From CAKVLS01 sp045651685 (lineage in GTDB: Bacteria > Bacillota > Clostridia > Christensenellales > UBA1242): 22,893 nucleotides of DNA. Shown here piece by piece: positions 14,009-20,918 of the stretch. Where the stretch lies: contig JAZRSV010000033.1 in NCBI GenBank assembly GCA_045651685.1, positions 1 through 22,893 of the forward strand, read 5' to 3'. The first letter of the stretch is position 1; each line of letters begins with the position of its first letter. The notes under the pieces are model-generated. The model saw only the letters and a list, made by a program, of their open reading frames with translations, had not been told where the DNA came from and did no database searches. Made by a program: the position numbers and the translations under genes.

Positions 14009-14668
14009 ATGTATCAAATAACAGTTGATGGTGTAAGTGGTGCAGGCAAAACGACAGTTTGTCAAAAAGTAGCACGCAATTTGGGTATTGTTTATTACAA
14101 TACTGACCTTGCAAAATCTGCAATAGCTTTGTGTTGTGTAGAAAAGCGAATTAATCCTACTGACGAGCCAAAAGTATTGGATATGTTAAGTACGATAAAA
14201 ATTGATATAAAGCAAGAAGATGCCCACTCTAGTGTATTTTTGGATGGCAGAGATGTCACACGCCTTATAAAAAATCCTATGGTTGTTAATGCTTCTTATG
14301 CTATTTCTAATTTAGAATGCGTTATTAGATACCTAAAGATATTGCAACTAACAGCTGCAAAACAAGGCTCTATTATTGTAGAGGGTTTTGATACTGGTGT
14401 CACAATGTTTCCTCATGCAAAGTATAAATTTGTACTTACTGCAAGTTCTGAAATACGAGCAAAAAGAAAATACACAGCTCTTACCGAGGCTGGGGCAAAT
14501 ATCTCGTATGACGAAATTTTGAAAAATACCCTTGAAGCTGATAGTAACAATTATCAAGGCGAATTGCTTCAAGTAAAAGTTCCAGAAAACTGTATTTTTA
14601 TAGATACAAGCGACCTTACAGATGTTGAGACTGCTCAACAAATTACCGACATAGTAAAAGGATTATAA
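14009..14668 (+). CDS. cmk: Cytidylate kinase-like protein with altered CMP site
   Basis: A 219-residue P-loop kinase of Cmk length and context. The P-loop is GVSGAGKTT (8-16). The middle keeps LDGRDVTRLIKNPMVVNASYAIS and TASSEIRAKRKY, clearly Cmk-like. However, residues that hold CMP in characterised Cmk are changed: DTGAMYR is NTDLAKS (31-37, Arg lost), EGRDIGT is EGFDTGV (F127 for Arg), and the usual RDxxDSxR stretch is EADSNNYQG (both Arg lost). Normal Cmk phosphorylates CMP/dCMP with ATP. This protein may be weak, changed in specificity, or helped by another kinase elsewhere. It is tightly linked to the genes on both sides. Confidence 0.78.
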   Translation: MYQITVDGVSGAGKTTVCQKVARNLGIVYYNTDLAKSAIALCCVEKRINPTDEPKVLDMLSTIKIDIKQEDAHSSVFLDGRDVTRLIKNPMVVNASYAISNLECVIRYLKILQLTAAKQGSIIVEGFDTGVTMFPHAKYKFVLTASSEIRAKRKYTALTEAGANISYDEILKNTLEADSNNYQGELLQVKVPENCIFIDTSDLTDVETAQQITDIVKGL

Positions 14669-14670
14669 AA

Positions 14671-15315
14671 ATGTTTTTATTTGTTTTATTTTATATTTTG
14701 GTGGCTTTGCCAATATTGATTATTTTACCTACAAGAGTTTTTGGTAGAAAAAACCTAATAAAAGGCAAAAGCATTATTATATGCAATCATACAAGCAACT
14801 TTGATGGCCCAATGCTTGACTTTTATTTGAGACGCCGTATAAGATTTTTGGCAAAAAAAGAGTTATTTACAACTAAAACAAAAAAATGGTTTATGACATC
14901 TGTTTTAGGTTCTGTCGCAGTAGATAGAAAACAAGCCGACCTTACTGCTACAAAAAATATCTTAAAATTGCTAAAAGAAGATAAGTCTGTGGGTATATTT
15001 CCACAAGGCACTCGTTCTAGCAACGACGATATGCAAATAAAAAATGGTGTTTGCTTGTTTGCTATAAAAGCAAAAGCACCAATAATACCTGTTTATATTT
15101 TGTCTAAACCAAAGCTGTTTAAGCGCAACAAAATACTTATTGGCAAACCTTATGAATTATCAGAATATTATGATCAAAAATTAACCAAAGAAGTTATGGA
15201 CGAAGCGGGTGATAAAGTTTTGGCAAGTATAGAGCAATTAAAAGTTTGTTATGACAAATACGAACAAGAAAAAGCTCTTAACAAAGAATATAAAAAATTG
15301 AAGAAAAGAAAATAA
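14671..15315 (+). CDS. plsC: 1-acyl-glycerol-3-phosphate acyltransferase (PlsC family)
   Basis: A 214-residue membrane acyltransferase. One N-terminal hydrophobic helix (about 1-22) is followed by the catalytic Hx4D motif NHTSNFD (H40, D45), then motif III FPQGTRS and motif IV (PIIPVYI). It should transfer an acyl chain to lysophosphatidic acid in phospholipid synthesis. The motif III Glu of FPEGTR is Gln here (Q112), which is uncommon. The C-terminal 30 residues are Lys-rich. cmk-plsC-S1 is the usual order in Clostridia. The gene starts two bases after cmk. Confidence 0.9.
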   Translation: MFLFVLFYILVALPILIILPTRVFGRKNLIKGKSIIICNHTSNFDGPMLDFYLRRRIRFLAKKELFTTKTKKWFMTSVLGSVAVDRKQADLTATKNILKLLKEDKSVGIFPQGTRSSNDDMQIKNGVCLFAIKAKAPIIPVYILSKPKLFKRNKILIGKPYELSEYYDQKLTKEVMDEAGDKVLASIEQLKVCYDKYEQEKALNKEYKKLKKRK

Positions 15316-15335
15316 TTTGGCAATTAGGAGAACTT

Positions 15336-16418
15336 ATGAAAGACGATATAAAATTTGATTTGTCTGCTATAGACAAGACTTTTGCTACTTATAAAGAGGG
15401 TGAAATAATAAATGCAACTGTTGTTACAACTACAAAAGATGGTTATGTTGTTAATATCGGTGGCAAAAAAGATGGCTTTATAAAATTTAACGAAAACGAA
15501 GATGCAGCTTTTGAAAACTTTGACATGGCAAAGTCTTTTGAAGCAATTGTTGTTAATACTAAAAACGAAGAAGGCGTTATTTATGTATCAAAGGCAAGAG
15601 CAGATGCTTTGAGAGAAGGTAACAAAATTGTAGGAGCTTTGCAAGTTGGAGACCCTATCAAATTTATCGTGACAGAAGCTGTTAATAACGGTTTAATAAG
15701 CAATATTGGTTGCTTTAGACTATTTGTGCCATATAGTCAAATCTCTAATCGTAGGGTAGATAACAACCTAAAAAACTATGTTAATAAGCAAATGGTTGGT
15801 ACTTTGCTAGAGATTGATAAAGACAATCTAAAACTTGTAGCATCTGTAAAAGAATACGAGCAAAAAAGACAGTTATCAATAGAGCAAGCTTTTTGGGGTG
15901 CAATTTTTGTTGACAAGGTAGTAAAAGGTAAAGTTGTTCGTTTTACTGACTTTGGTGCGTTCGTAAATGTCAATGGTATCGATTGTCTTGTACATAATAA
16001 TGAAGTTTCGTACAACAAACAACAAGTAGCACAAGATGTATTAGCTATTGATAACGAATACGAATTTAAGGTTATTAAAGTAGATAAAGAAGCAAAGCGT
16101 GTAGCTTTAAGCTATAAGGCATTGCAACAAAATCCGTTATTGCCAAAACTAAAAGCATTAAAAATAGATGATGTTTATGAGTGTGAAGTTATAAAAATAT
16201 TGCCTAACTTTGCTTTGCTTAAGTTTGGCGATGATTTAGAAGGTAGACTTGGAGTAAAAGATATCTCTTATGATAACTCTAAAAAAATAAGCGATGTTGC
16301 GCATGTTGGCGACAAAATGGAATTAAAGCTTATTAATGTAGATCTAGAAAAATTAAGAGTAGATTTTAGCTTAATCGCCATGATGCCTACAGAGTATAGC
16401 TTTGAATATAAAAAATAA
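15336..16418 (+). CDS. rpsA: S1 RNA-binding domain protein (ribosomal protein S1-like)
   Basis: A 360-residue protein with four S1 OB-fold repeats: about 17-85 (GEIINATVVTTTKDGYVVNIGGKKDGFI), 98-165 (divergent), 185-255 (GKVVRFTDFGAFVNVNGIDCLVHNNE, the most canonical) and 268-350. Such proteins bind mRNA and help initiation of structured transcripts in some Gram-positives. In many Clostridia the S1 protein is fused to or next to IspH in a cmk-plsC-ispH-rpsA cluster; here ispH is missing. A strong ribosome binding site (TTAGGAGAA, about 15323-15331) precedes the ATG. Confidence 0.9.
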   Translation: MKDDIKFDLSAIDKTFATYKEGEIINATVVTTTKDGYVVNIGGKKDGFIKFNENEDAAFENFDMAKSFEAIVVNTKNEEGVIYVSKARADALREGNKIVGALQVGDPIKFIVTEAVNNGLISNIGCFRLFVPYSQISNRRVDNNLKNYVNKQMVGTLLEIDKDNLKLVASVKEYEQKRQLSIEQAFWGAIFVDKVVKGKVVRFTDFGAFVNVNGIDCLVHNNEVSYNKQQVAQDVLAIDNEYEFKVIKVDKEAKRVALSYKALQQNPLLPKLKALKIDDVYECEVIKILPNFALLKFGDDLEGRLGVKDISYDNSKKISDVAHVGDKMELKLINVDLEKLRVDFSLIAMMPTEYSFEYKK

Positions 16419-16441
16419 AAAGAGTTTTTTAACTCTTTTTT
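16417..16441 (+). terminator. Intrinsic terminator after the S1 gene
   Basis: AAAAAGAGTT (16417-16426) pairs with AACTCTTTTT (16431-16440) around TTTT. It ends only four bases before the tRNA gene, so the tRNA has no room for its own promoter downstream of it. Confidence 0.82.
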
Positions 16442-16445
16442 GCGT

Positions 16446-16521
16446 GCTGGTATAGCTCATTTGGTAGAGCAACGCACCCGTAATGCGTAGGTGATCAGTT
16501 CGAATCTGATTGCCAGCTCCA
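16446..16521 (+). tRNA. tRNA-Thr (anticodon CGU)
   Basis: A full cloverleaf: acceptor GCTGGTA/TGCCAGC (16446-16452, 16511-16517, one G-U), D-stem GCTC/GAGC, anticodon stem ACGCA/TGCGT (16472-16476, 16484-16488), T-arm ATCAG-TTCGAAT-CTGAT, discriminator T and encoded CCA (16519-16521). The anticodon is CGT, reading ACG (Thr). G1-C72, C2-G71, G35 and U36 fit Thr identity. The anticodon loop CCCGTAA has C where the nearly universal U33 is expected. Confidence 0.95.
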
Positions 16522-16539
16522 CTACAAAGGAGAAAATAT

Positions 16540-17367
16540 ATGAAAGTAATTGATGATAAGTGTAAAAAAGTTAGCTGGTATAACAGGAACTATTTTTTTG
16601 CAGGTACAATACTTGTTATTCTTATAAATATAATTTTATTTTGGCAACTAGGCAACAGCTGGGAAAACAATTTTGAAGTGTCAAAGGGTGGAAAAATAGC
16701 TTGTGATTTTGCTAACTTGTTAAGACTCTTTATGAATGCTCTATCACATTCCGATTGGGAGCATGTTTTGTTTAATATGCTTGGAGTATTGGTTTGTGGA
16801 TTGTATTTGGAACGCAAGATTGGATCCATTAACATGTTTTTGTTGTTGTTTGTTTTGATACCTTTAGCTAACTGGACAGCTGGTGCAAATAGAATGACAG
16901 TTAATAGTCACGGCTTTTCTTGTGTTTTGTATGCGTTGTATGCGTTTGTTATATTAGATTATGTATTTTCTTTTCAAAAGCATAAAAGAAATGTATTAAG
17001 CACTGTTCTTGGTGCATTAGTTATCACATATATCGTTGTTTCGATGTTTTGGGATGATACAAAAAGTTTTCCTATAACAACAATTCCTGAAGATTTGATA
17101 TATCACAAAGGTCATTTTTCTGGTTTTGTTATTGGATTAATATTTGGTTTGACAATGCAACTTGCAGATATATACATAAGAAAAAGAACAATTAAGGAGA
17201 TAGAGGCGGAACAACCTAAAGAGTATATGGCAAGCAATATTGCTTCAAAGCCAGCTGCTCCTAGACAAGCAGCATTTTCTCCAAAGGTTATTGATAAGCA
17301 TATAGGAGCGCCTCAATCGCAAACTAATTTGCCAAAAACAGACGCTTCAAAAGTTGATAAAGGTTAG
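16540..17367 (+). CDS. Rhomboid family intramembrane serine protease
   Basis: About 275 residues with six or seven membrane segments. The rhomboid motif HSDWEHVLFN (H70, H75, N79) lies in the second helix. The catalytic Ser is S127 in GFSC (usual GxSG) and the His is H192 in HKGHFSGFVIG, so the dyad is present. A cytosolic tail of about 65 residues rich in Ala, Pro, Lys and Gln follows. Rhomboids cleave membrane substrates within or near the bilayer; the substrate here is unknown. I chose ATG 16540, with AAAGGAG at 16526-16532; the longer frame from 16510 would begin inside the tRNA. The gene begins 18 bases after the tRNA and probably shares its transcript. Confidence 0.92.
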   Translation: MKVIDDKCKKVSWYNRNYFFAGTILVILINIILFWQLGNSWENNFEVSKGGKIACDFANLLRLFMNALSHSDWEHVLFNMLGVLVCGLYLERKIGSINMFLLLFVLIPLANWTAGANRMTVNSHGFSCVLYALYAFVILDYVFSFQKHKRNVLSTVLGALVITYIVVSMFWDDTKSFPITTIPEDLIYHKGHFSGFVIGLIFGLTMQLADIYIRKRTIKEIEAEQPKEYMASNIASKPAAPRQAAFSPKVIDKHIGAPQSQTNLPKTDASKVDKG

Positions 17368-17369
17368 TT

Positions 17370-17921
17370 ATGAAAAAAGAAATAGAAATTAGATTTTTAG
17401 AAATAAACCCTGCAGATATAAAACACAAGTTAAAGAATTGTGGGGCAAAGTTTGTAGGGGATTGGCTACAATTGCGTAATTGTTATGATCTAAAACCAGT
17501 AAAAGAAAATAGCTGGATTAGATTAAGAACAAACGGCAACAAAACAACTCTTACTATAAAAGAAATAAATGATTTGACAGTTGATGGTACAAAAGAGTGT
17601 GAGATAGAAGTGTCAGACTTTGACACAACCGATGAGTTGCTTAATAAACTTGGCTATACTGCTCGTAGTATACAAGAAAACCGTAGAGTTCAATATTTGC
17701 TAGACGGGGTAGAAATTGATATTGACTACTGGCCAAATATACCAACATATTTAGAGCTTGAGGCTGGCAGTAAACAGGTGTTAAAAGATGTTTGCAAAAA
17801 ACTTGAATTAAAGTATGAAGAAGCTACAACTCTAGATGTTATGTCTATATATCAACATTATGGTATTGACTTGCAAGAAGTGCCTATTCTAAAACTGGAA
17901 GAAGATAGAAAAGACTGTTAA
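17370..17921 (+). CDS. CYTH domain protein (class IV adenylate cyclase/thiamine triphosphatase-like)
   Basis: A 183-residue CYTH-fold protein. The N-terminal EIEIR (4-8) corresponds to the ExExK signature with Arg for Lys. Beta-tunnel strands with charged residues follow (WIRLRTNGNKTTLTIKE at about 50-66, KECEIEVSD at about 75-83, VEIDIDYWPNIPTYLELEAG at about 115-134). CYTH enzymes bind triphosphates with divalent metal and hydrolyse tripolyphosphate or ThTP, or cyclise ATP; the specific reaction cannot be told. It starts two bases after the rhomboid stop, so it is in the same operon. Confidence 0.88.
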   Translation: MKKEIEIRFLEINPADIKHKLKNCGAKFVGDWLQLRNCYDLKPVKENSWIRLRTNGNKTTLTIKEINDLTVDGTKECEIEVSDFDTTDELLNKLGYTARSIQENRRVQYLLDGVEIDIDYWPNIPTYLELEAGSKQVLKDVCKKLELKYEEATTLDVMSIYQHYGIDLQEVPILKLEEDRKDC

Positions 17922-17973
17922 TGCGGTTTTTTAATATAAAAACAACTAAATTTTGAGCCAAGGGGTGTTATAA

Positions 17974-18597
17974 ATGGATTGGATTGATATATATTCGAGT
18001 TTGCTTGACGACGATGGACAAAAAGTAGCTAGCAAAATCAAAGCTAAACAAAAGTATATAAAGTTAATAAAATCATATGCGGGTGATGGTAAACTTTTGG
18101 AGGCTGGTTGTGGTACTGCGGTTGTATCGTCTTACCTTGCTCAATATCAAAATGTATCTGCTATAGATCTAGATGAAAAGATGGTTGATCTTGCAAAAAA
18201 AATATCAAAAAAGTTTTTTAATGGTAAAAATAAAATAAAGCAAGGTTCTATTTTGGAGTTGCCATACAAAGACAATACTTTTGAAGTATCTTTTAGTAAT
18301 GGTGTGTTGGAGCACTTTTCTGATGAAGATATTATAAAAGTAATTAATGAACAGTTAAGAGTTGCAAAATATATGATTTTTGGTATACCAAGTTGTTATT
18401 ATGATCCTGAAGAAGCGGCATATGGCAACGAAAGGTTTTTGCCAAAAAAACATTGGCTTAAGCTTATCGAAATGTCTGGTGCAAAATTGCTAAAAGTAGT
18501 TAATTTTAGCGATGAAGGCTTATTTAATAGAATAAAAAAGGTAAAAAAATGGTTTAGGCCATCACCATTTTTTATATTTGTACTAGAAAGGAAATAG
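17974..18597 (+). CDS. Class I SAM-dependent methyltransferase
   Basis: A 207-residue methyltransferase of the type 11/UbiE-like fold. Motif I LLEAGCGTA lies at 41-49, the acidic motif II in SAIDLDEKM (about 64-72), and motif IV-like SFSNGVLEHF (about 107-116). The substrate is unknown. AAGGGGTG precedes the ATG at 17974. The 52-base gap to the CYTH gene has no clear promoter or full terminator, so co-transcription is likely. The C-terminus is basic (about 185-205), which could favour a nucleic acid or membrane partner. Confidence 0.88.
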   Translation: MDWIDIYSSLLDDDGQKVASKIKAKQKYIKLIKSYAGDGKLLEAGCGTAVVSSYLAQYQNVSAIDLDEKMVDLAKKISKKFFNGKNKIKQGSILELPYKDNTFEVSFSNGVLEHFSDEDIIKVINEQLRVAKYMIFGIPSCYYDPEEAAYGNERFLPKKHWLKLIEMSGAKLLKVVNFSDEGLFNRIKKVKKWFRPSPFFIFVLERK

Positions 18598-18622
18598 TTG
18601 TAAAAAATACAACTATTTTTTA
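18592..18622 (+). terminator. Intrinsic terminator after the methyltransferase gene
   Basis: AAATAGTTGTA (18592-18602) pairs with TACAACTATTT (18608-18618) around AAAAA, followed by Ts. The stop codon lies in the left arm. Confidence 0.87.
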
Positions 18623-18639
18623 TTTTGTATGCTAAATAT

Positions 18640-18668
18640 TTTACATTTTTATATCATAATGATAAACT
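18640..18668 (+). promoter_or_regulatory. Probable sigma-A promoter of the Nudix gene
   Basis: TTTACA (18640-18645) and TAAACT (18663-18668) with a 17-base spacer. The -10 is weak (4 of 6). A strong ribosome binding site, CGGAGGA (18677-18683), precedes the ATG at 18690. Confidence 0.45.
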
Positions 18669-18689
18669 ATAAATATCGGAGGATTTGTT

Positions 18690-19208
18690 ATGGAACAATG
18701 GGATTTATTTAATGAAGATAGAACACCTACTGGACAAGTTATCAATAAAGGTGAAAAGGTAGAAGGCAAGCTTTGCCGTCAAGTAGTACATGTTATTATC
18801 TTTAATAGCAACAATGAGATGCTTATTCAACAACGCCAAGCTCATCGCAAGCTATGGCCAGAAATGTGGGATGTTAGTGTAGGTGGCAGTGTTATTGCTG
18901 GTGAAACACCAGTACAAGCAGCCGAAAGAGAAACTCTAGAGGAGCTAGGTTTAACAGTAGACTTATCTAACGAAAGACCATACTTTACTATCAACTTTGA
19001 TCATGGTTTTGATGATGTATTTATTATTAGACAAGATATAAATATAAAATCTATTACAATGCAACTAGAAGAAGTAAAAGATTATAAATGGGCAAGCTAT
19101 GAAGAAATTATTGCTATGGTAGAAAATGACCAATTTATACCTTATTACAAATCATTTATTCCATTCTTGTTTGATCAAGTTAATGGTAGAGGTTTGCATA
19201 GAAAATAA
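18690..19208 (+). CDS. Nudix hydrolase (YfcD/IPP-isomerase-like)
   Basis: A 172-residue Nudix protein. The Nudix box spans G66 to L88 (GSVIAGE...REtLEELGL), with the catalytic REx2EE present. The beginning (EQWDLFNEDRTPTGQVINKGE) and the VHVIIFNSNNEMLIQQR strand are typical of the YfcD-type group related to isopentenyl diphosphate isomerase. The substrate is unknown; nucleoside diphosphate derivatives are likely. It is a single-gene unit with its own promoter, convergent with the kinase on the other strand across a shared terminator. Confidence 0.92.
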   Translation: MEQWDLFNEDRTPTGQVINKGEKVEGKLCRQVVHVIIFNSNNEMLIQQRQAHRKLWPEMWDVSVGGSVIAGETPVQAAERETLEELGLTVDLSNERPYFTINFDHGFDDVFIIRQDINIKSITMQLEEVKDYKWASYEEIIAMVENDQFIPYYKSFIPFLFDQVNGRGLHRK

Positions 19209-19215
19209 AAAAAAT

Positions 19216-19242
19216 AAAGAGCCAAATATTGGCTCTTTTTTT
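19216..19242. terminator. Bidirectional intrinsic terminator between convergent genes
   Basis: AAAGAGCCAA (19216-19225) pairs with TTGGCTCTTT (19229-19238) around ATA. T runs flank it on + and, read in reverse, A-rich sequence gives Ts on -, so it can stop both the Nudix gene and the - strand kinase. Confidence 0.85.
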
Positions 19243-19247
19243 ATTTG

Positions 19248-19955
19248 TTATTGAGGATTTTGTGTTTGACCGGTTGCACCTTGTGGTGGCAATGTCATAC
19301 CATCAATAAAGTGAGCATTTTGAGATAGCTTTGACAAAACTTCTTGAAAAACTTCTTCGTGAGTTTTGCCATCTGTATCAACTTCTGTTATTTCAACTCC
19401 ACGCTCTTTTGCAAAGTCAACAGCAGGGTGTAGGTCAAAGTGTCTAGTCTCACTAACTTCGATAGGTATACCTTGAGTTTCTTCTCTTCTAATCATACGC
19501 TCTTTACGAACGATATCTGAAGCATATAGAGCAATGTTTACATCAAGGCCTAGGCCTTTTTTTATCATTAAATCATAAAAGTCATTTGTTTCTTCGTTGC
19601 CGTTCCACATATAGCTTGACAACAAGCCACGAGTGATGACAACATCTCTGTCTTTGAATTTATTTTTGATATATTCTAGGTATGTACAAGTTGTAAGAGC
19701 TCTTTGGAAGTCGCTTAAAGTTTCTTCATATGATGCTGCTATATATGACTTTTCAAATACTTCTGCAAATTCTGCTGGGTGTTCGCTGGCCATTTGTCTA
19801 GCTGTAGAACTCCAAGTGTTTTGATTTTGACCAAATTTGTCTGCAAAGAACTCTGCAAGTGGTTTGTCAACATACTCAAAACCATAAAAATCAGCAAGTC
19901 TTTTACCTAGGGTGGTTTTACCTGTTCCGTCACCACCATCTACATATATAATCAT
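19248..19955 (-). CDS. Thymidylate kinase-like P-loop (deoxy)nucleotide kinase
   Basis: A 235-residue P-loop kinase. The Walker A is GGDGTGKTT (7-15). A Lid-like Arg-rich stretch IVRKERMIRREE lies at about 151-162. Hallmarks of true dTMP kinase, such as the REPG loop and the DRY motif, are not obvious (VVITRGLLSSYMW stands at the expected place), so the substrate may be another nucleoside or nucleotide. The last 25 residues form a Gln/Pro/Gly-rich tail that is not part of the usual fold. GTGAGG (19961-19966, read on -) precedes the ATG. It has its own strong promoter and diverges from the radical SAM operon. Confidence 0.8.
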   Translation of the reverse strand: MIIYVDGGDGTGKTTLGKRLADFYGFEYVDKPLAEFFADKFGQNQNTWSSTARQMASEHPAEFAEVFEKSYIAASYEETLSDFQRALTTCTYLEYIKNKFKDRDVVITRGLLSSYMWNGNEETNDFYDLMIKKGLGLDVNIALYASDIVRKERMIRREETQGIPIEVSETRHFDLHPAVDFAKERGVEITEVDTDGKTHEEVFQEVLSKLSQNAHFIDGMTLPPQGATGQTQNPQ

Positions 19956-19985
19956 AATAACCTCACAATTATTTTGGTTTATTCT

Positions 19986-20014
19986 ATTATAATTTATTGC
20001 ATAAAGATTGTCAA
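19986..20014 (-). promoter_or_regulatory. Perfect consensus sigma-A promoter of the - strand kinase
   Basis: Read on the - strand, TTGACA (20014-20009) and TATAAT (19991-19986) are separated by exactly 17 bases, a full match to consensus. It is the best promoter in the window and lies within the divergent region to the radical SAM operon. Confidence 0.85.
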
Positions 20015-20025
20015 TAGTGTTGTTT

Positions 20026-20031
20026 TATAAT
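20026..20031 (+). promoter_or_regulatory. Possible -10 element of the radical SAM operon
   Basis: TATAAT at 20026-20031 lies about 34 bases before the ATG at 20065. No good -35 stands at 16-18 bases upstream (TTGTCA at 20008-20013 is only 12 bases away), so this may need an activator or be fortuitous. It shares the space with the divergent kinase promoter. Confidence 0.35.
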
Positions 20032-20064
20032 GAGTGTTGTGGTATTATTTTATTAGAGGTAAAT

Positions 20065-20910
20065 ATGAATAATTTTCCAAAGGTAATTGAGATACAATTT
20101 CATAACATTTGCAATAGCAATTGTTCTATTTGTCCTTATGCTGATATGGGTTATGAGGCAGAAAAAATGTCAGATGAGCTTTTTGACAAGTTTGTTTCGG
20201 AGCTTGACGAAAGCAAACTTACAAGAATAATACCTTATCTAAATAACGAACCTTTTTTAGATAAAGATTATGTAAGAAAAGTCAGAGCAATTAGACAAAA
20301 ATGCCCAAATGTAGAACTTGAGATATCAACCAATTTGAGTGTAGTGTCAAAAGAGGTTTTGGCAGAAATTGCAAAGTTAAATATAACCGAGTTTAGAATG
20401 AGTGTTTTTGGTTATAGCAAAGAGCTTTATAAAAAAATGATGCCAGGGCTTGACCGTGATACAAGCTTTGAAAAGTTGCAATTAGTACATGATGCTTTTG
20501 AGGGTACAAAGACAGTTATTTCTATAGTTATGATTGATACCTTTGATATAGAAGAAGATGAATTTGTTAGTATGAAAAAACTTGCTGATTCGTACGGTTT
20601 TAATTTTGAGAGATGGGGCTTTTTGGATAGGGCTAAAAATGTAAAGGGTAGATCAAACAAGTTTTATGAGCAAAATGTTTTTGGTTGTGAGCAATTTAGG
20701 CCTGTAGAGCGTATGCATATACTTTGTAATGGCGATGTTATATTCTGCTGTCAAGATTGGTCACATGATTATGTTGTCGGCAATATATCTAAAAATACAA
20801 TACAAGAAGTATGGACTGGCAAAACTTATCAAGATATGAGAGATTGTTTGTATTGTAGAGACAAAATGGCCCCAGAGCTATGTAAAAACTGCAAATTATC
20901 AACACAATGA
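20065..20910 (+). CDS. Radical SAM/SPASM domain protein
   Basis: About 281 residues. The radical SAM cluster motif CNSNCSIC (C16, C20, C23, CxxxCxxC) starts a partial TIM barrel, and a C-terminal SPASM-type region has Cys residues in GCEQF, CNGDVIFCCQDW, CLYCRDKM and ELCKNCKL, able to hold further Fe-S clusters. SPASM proteins modify peptides, sugars or proteins via a 5'-deoxyadenosyl radical; no substrate can be assigned. I chose ATG 20065, preceded by AGAGGT (20055-20060), instead of an upstream TTG. The stop overlaps an ATG used or near the next gene, so translation is likely coupled. Confidence 0.85.
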   Translation: MNNFPKVIEIQFHNICNSNCSICPYADMGYEAEKMSDELFDKFVSELDESKLTRIIPYLNNEPFLDKDYVRKVRAIRQKCPNVELEISTNLSVVSKEVLAEIAKLNITEFRMSVFGYSKELYKKMMPGLDRDTSFEKLQLVHDAFEGTKTVISIVMIDTFDIEEDEFVSMKKLADSYGFNFERWGFLDRAKNVKGRSNKFYEQNVFGCEQFRPVERMHILCNGDVIFCCQDWSHDYVVGNISKNTIQEVWTGKTYQDMRDCLYCRDKMAPELCKNCKLSTQ

Positions 20911-20918
20911 GGTGTAAG

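Noticed and set aside
16510..16539. Longer rhomboid start beginning inside the tRNA
   Set aside because: The start would lie in the tRNA acceptor arm; the ATG at 16540 has AAAGGAG at ideal distance.
17922..17945. Terminator after the CYTH gene (GCGGTTTTTT)
   Set aside because: A T run follows GCGG but no left arm can pair with it, so no hairpin forms.
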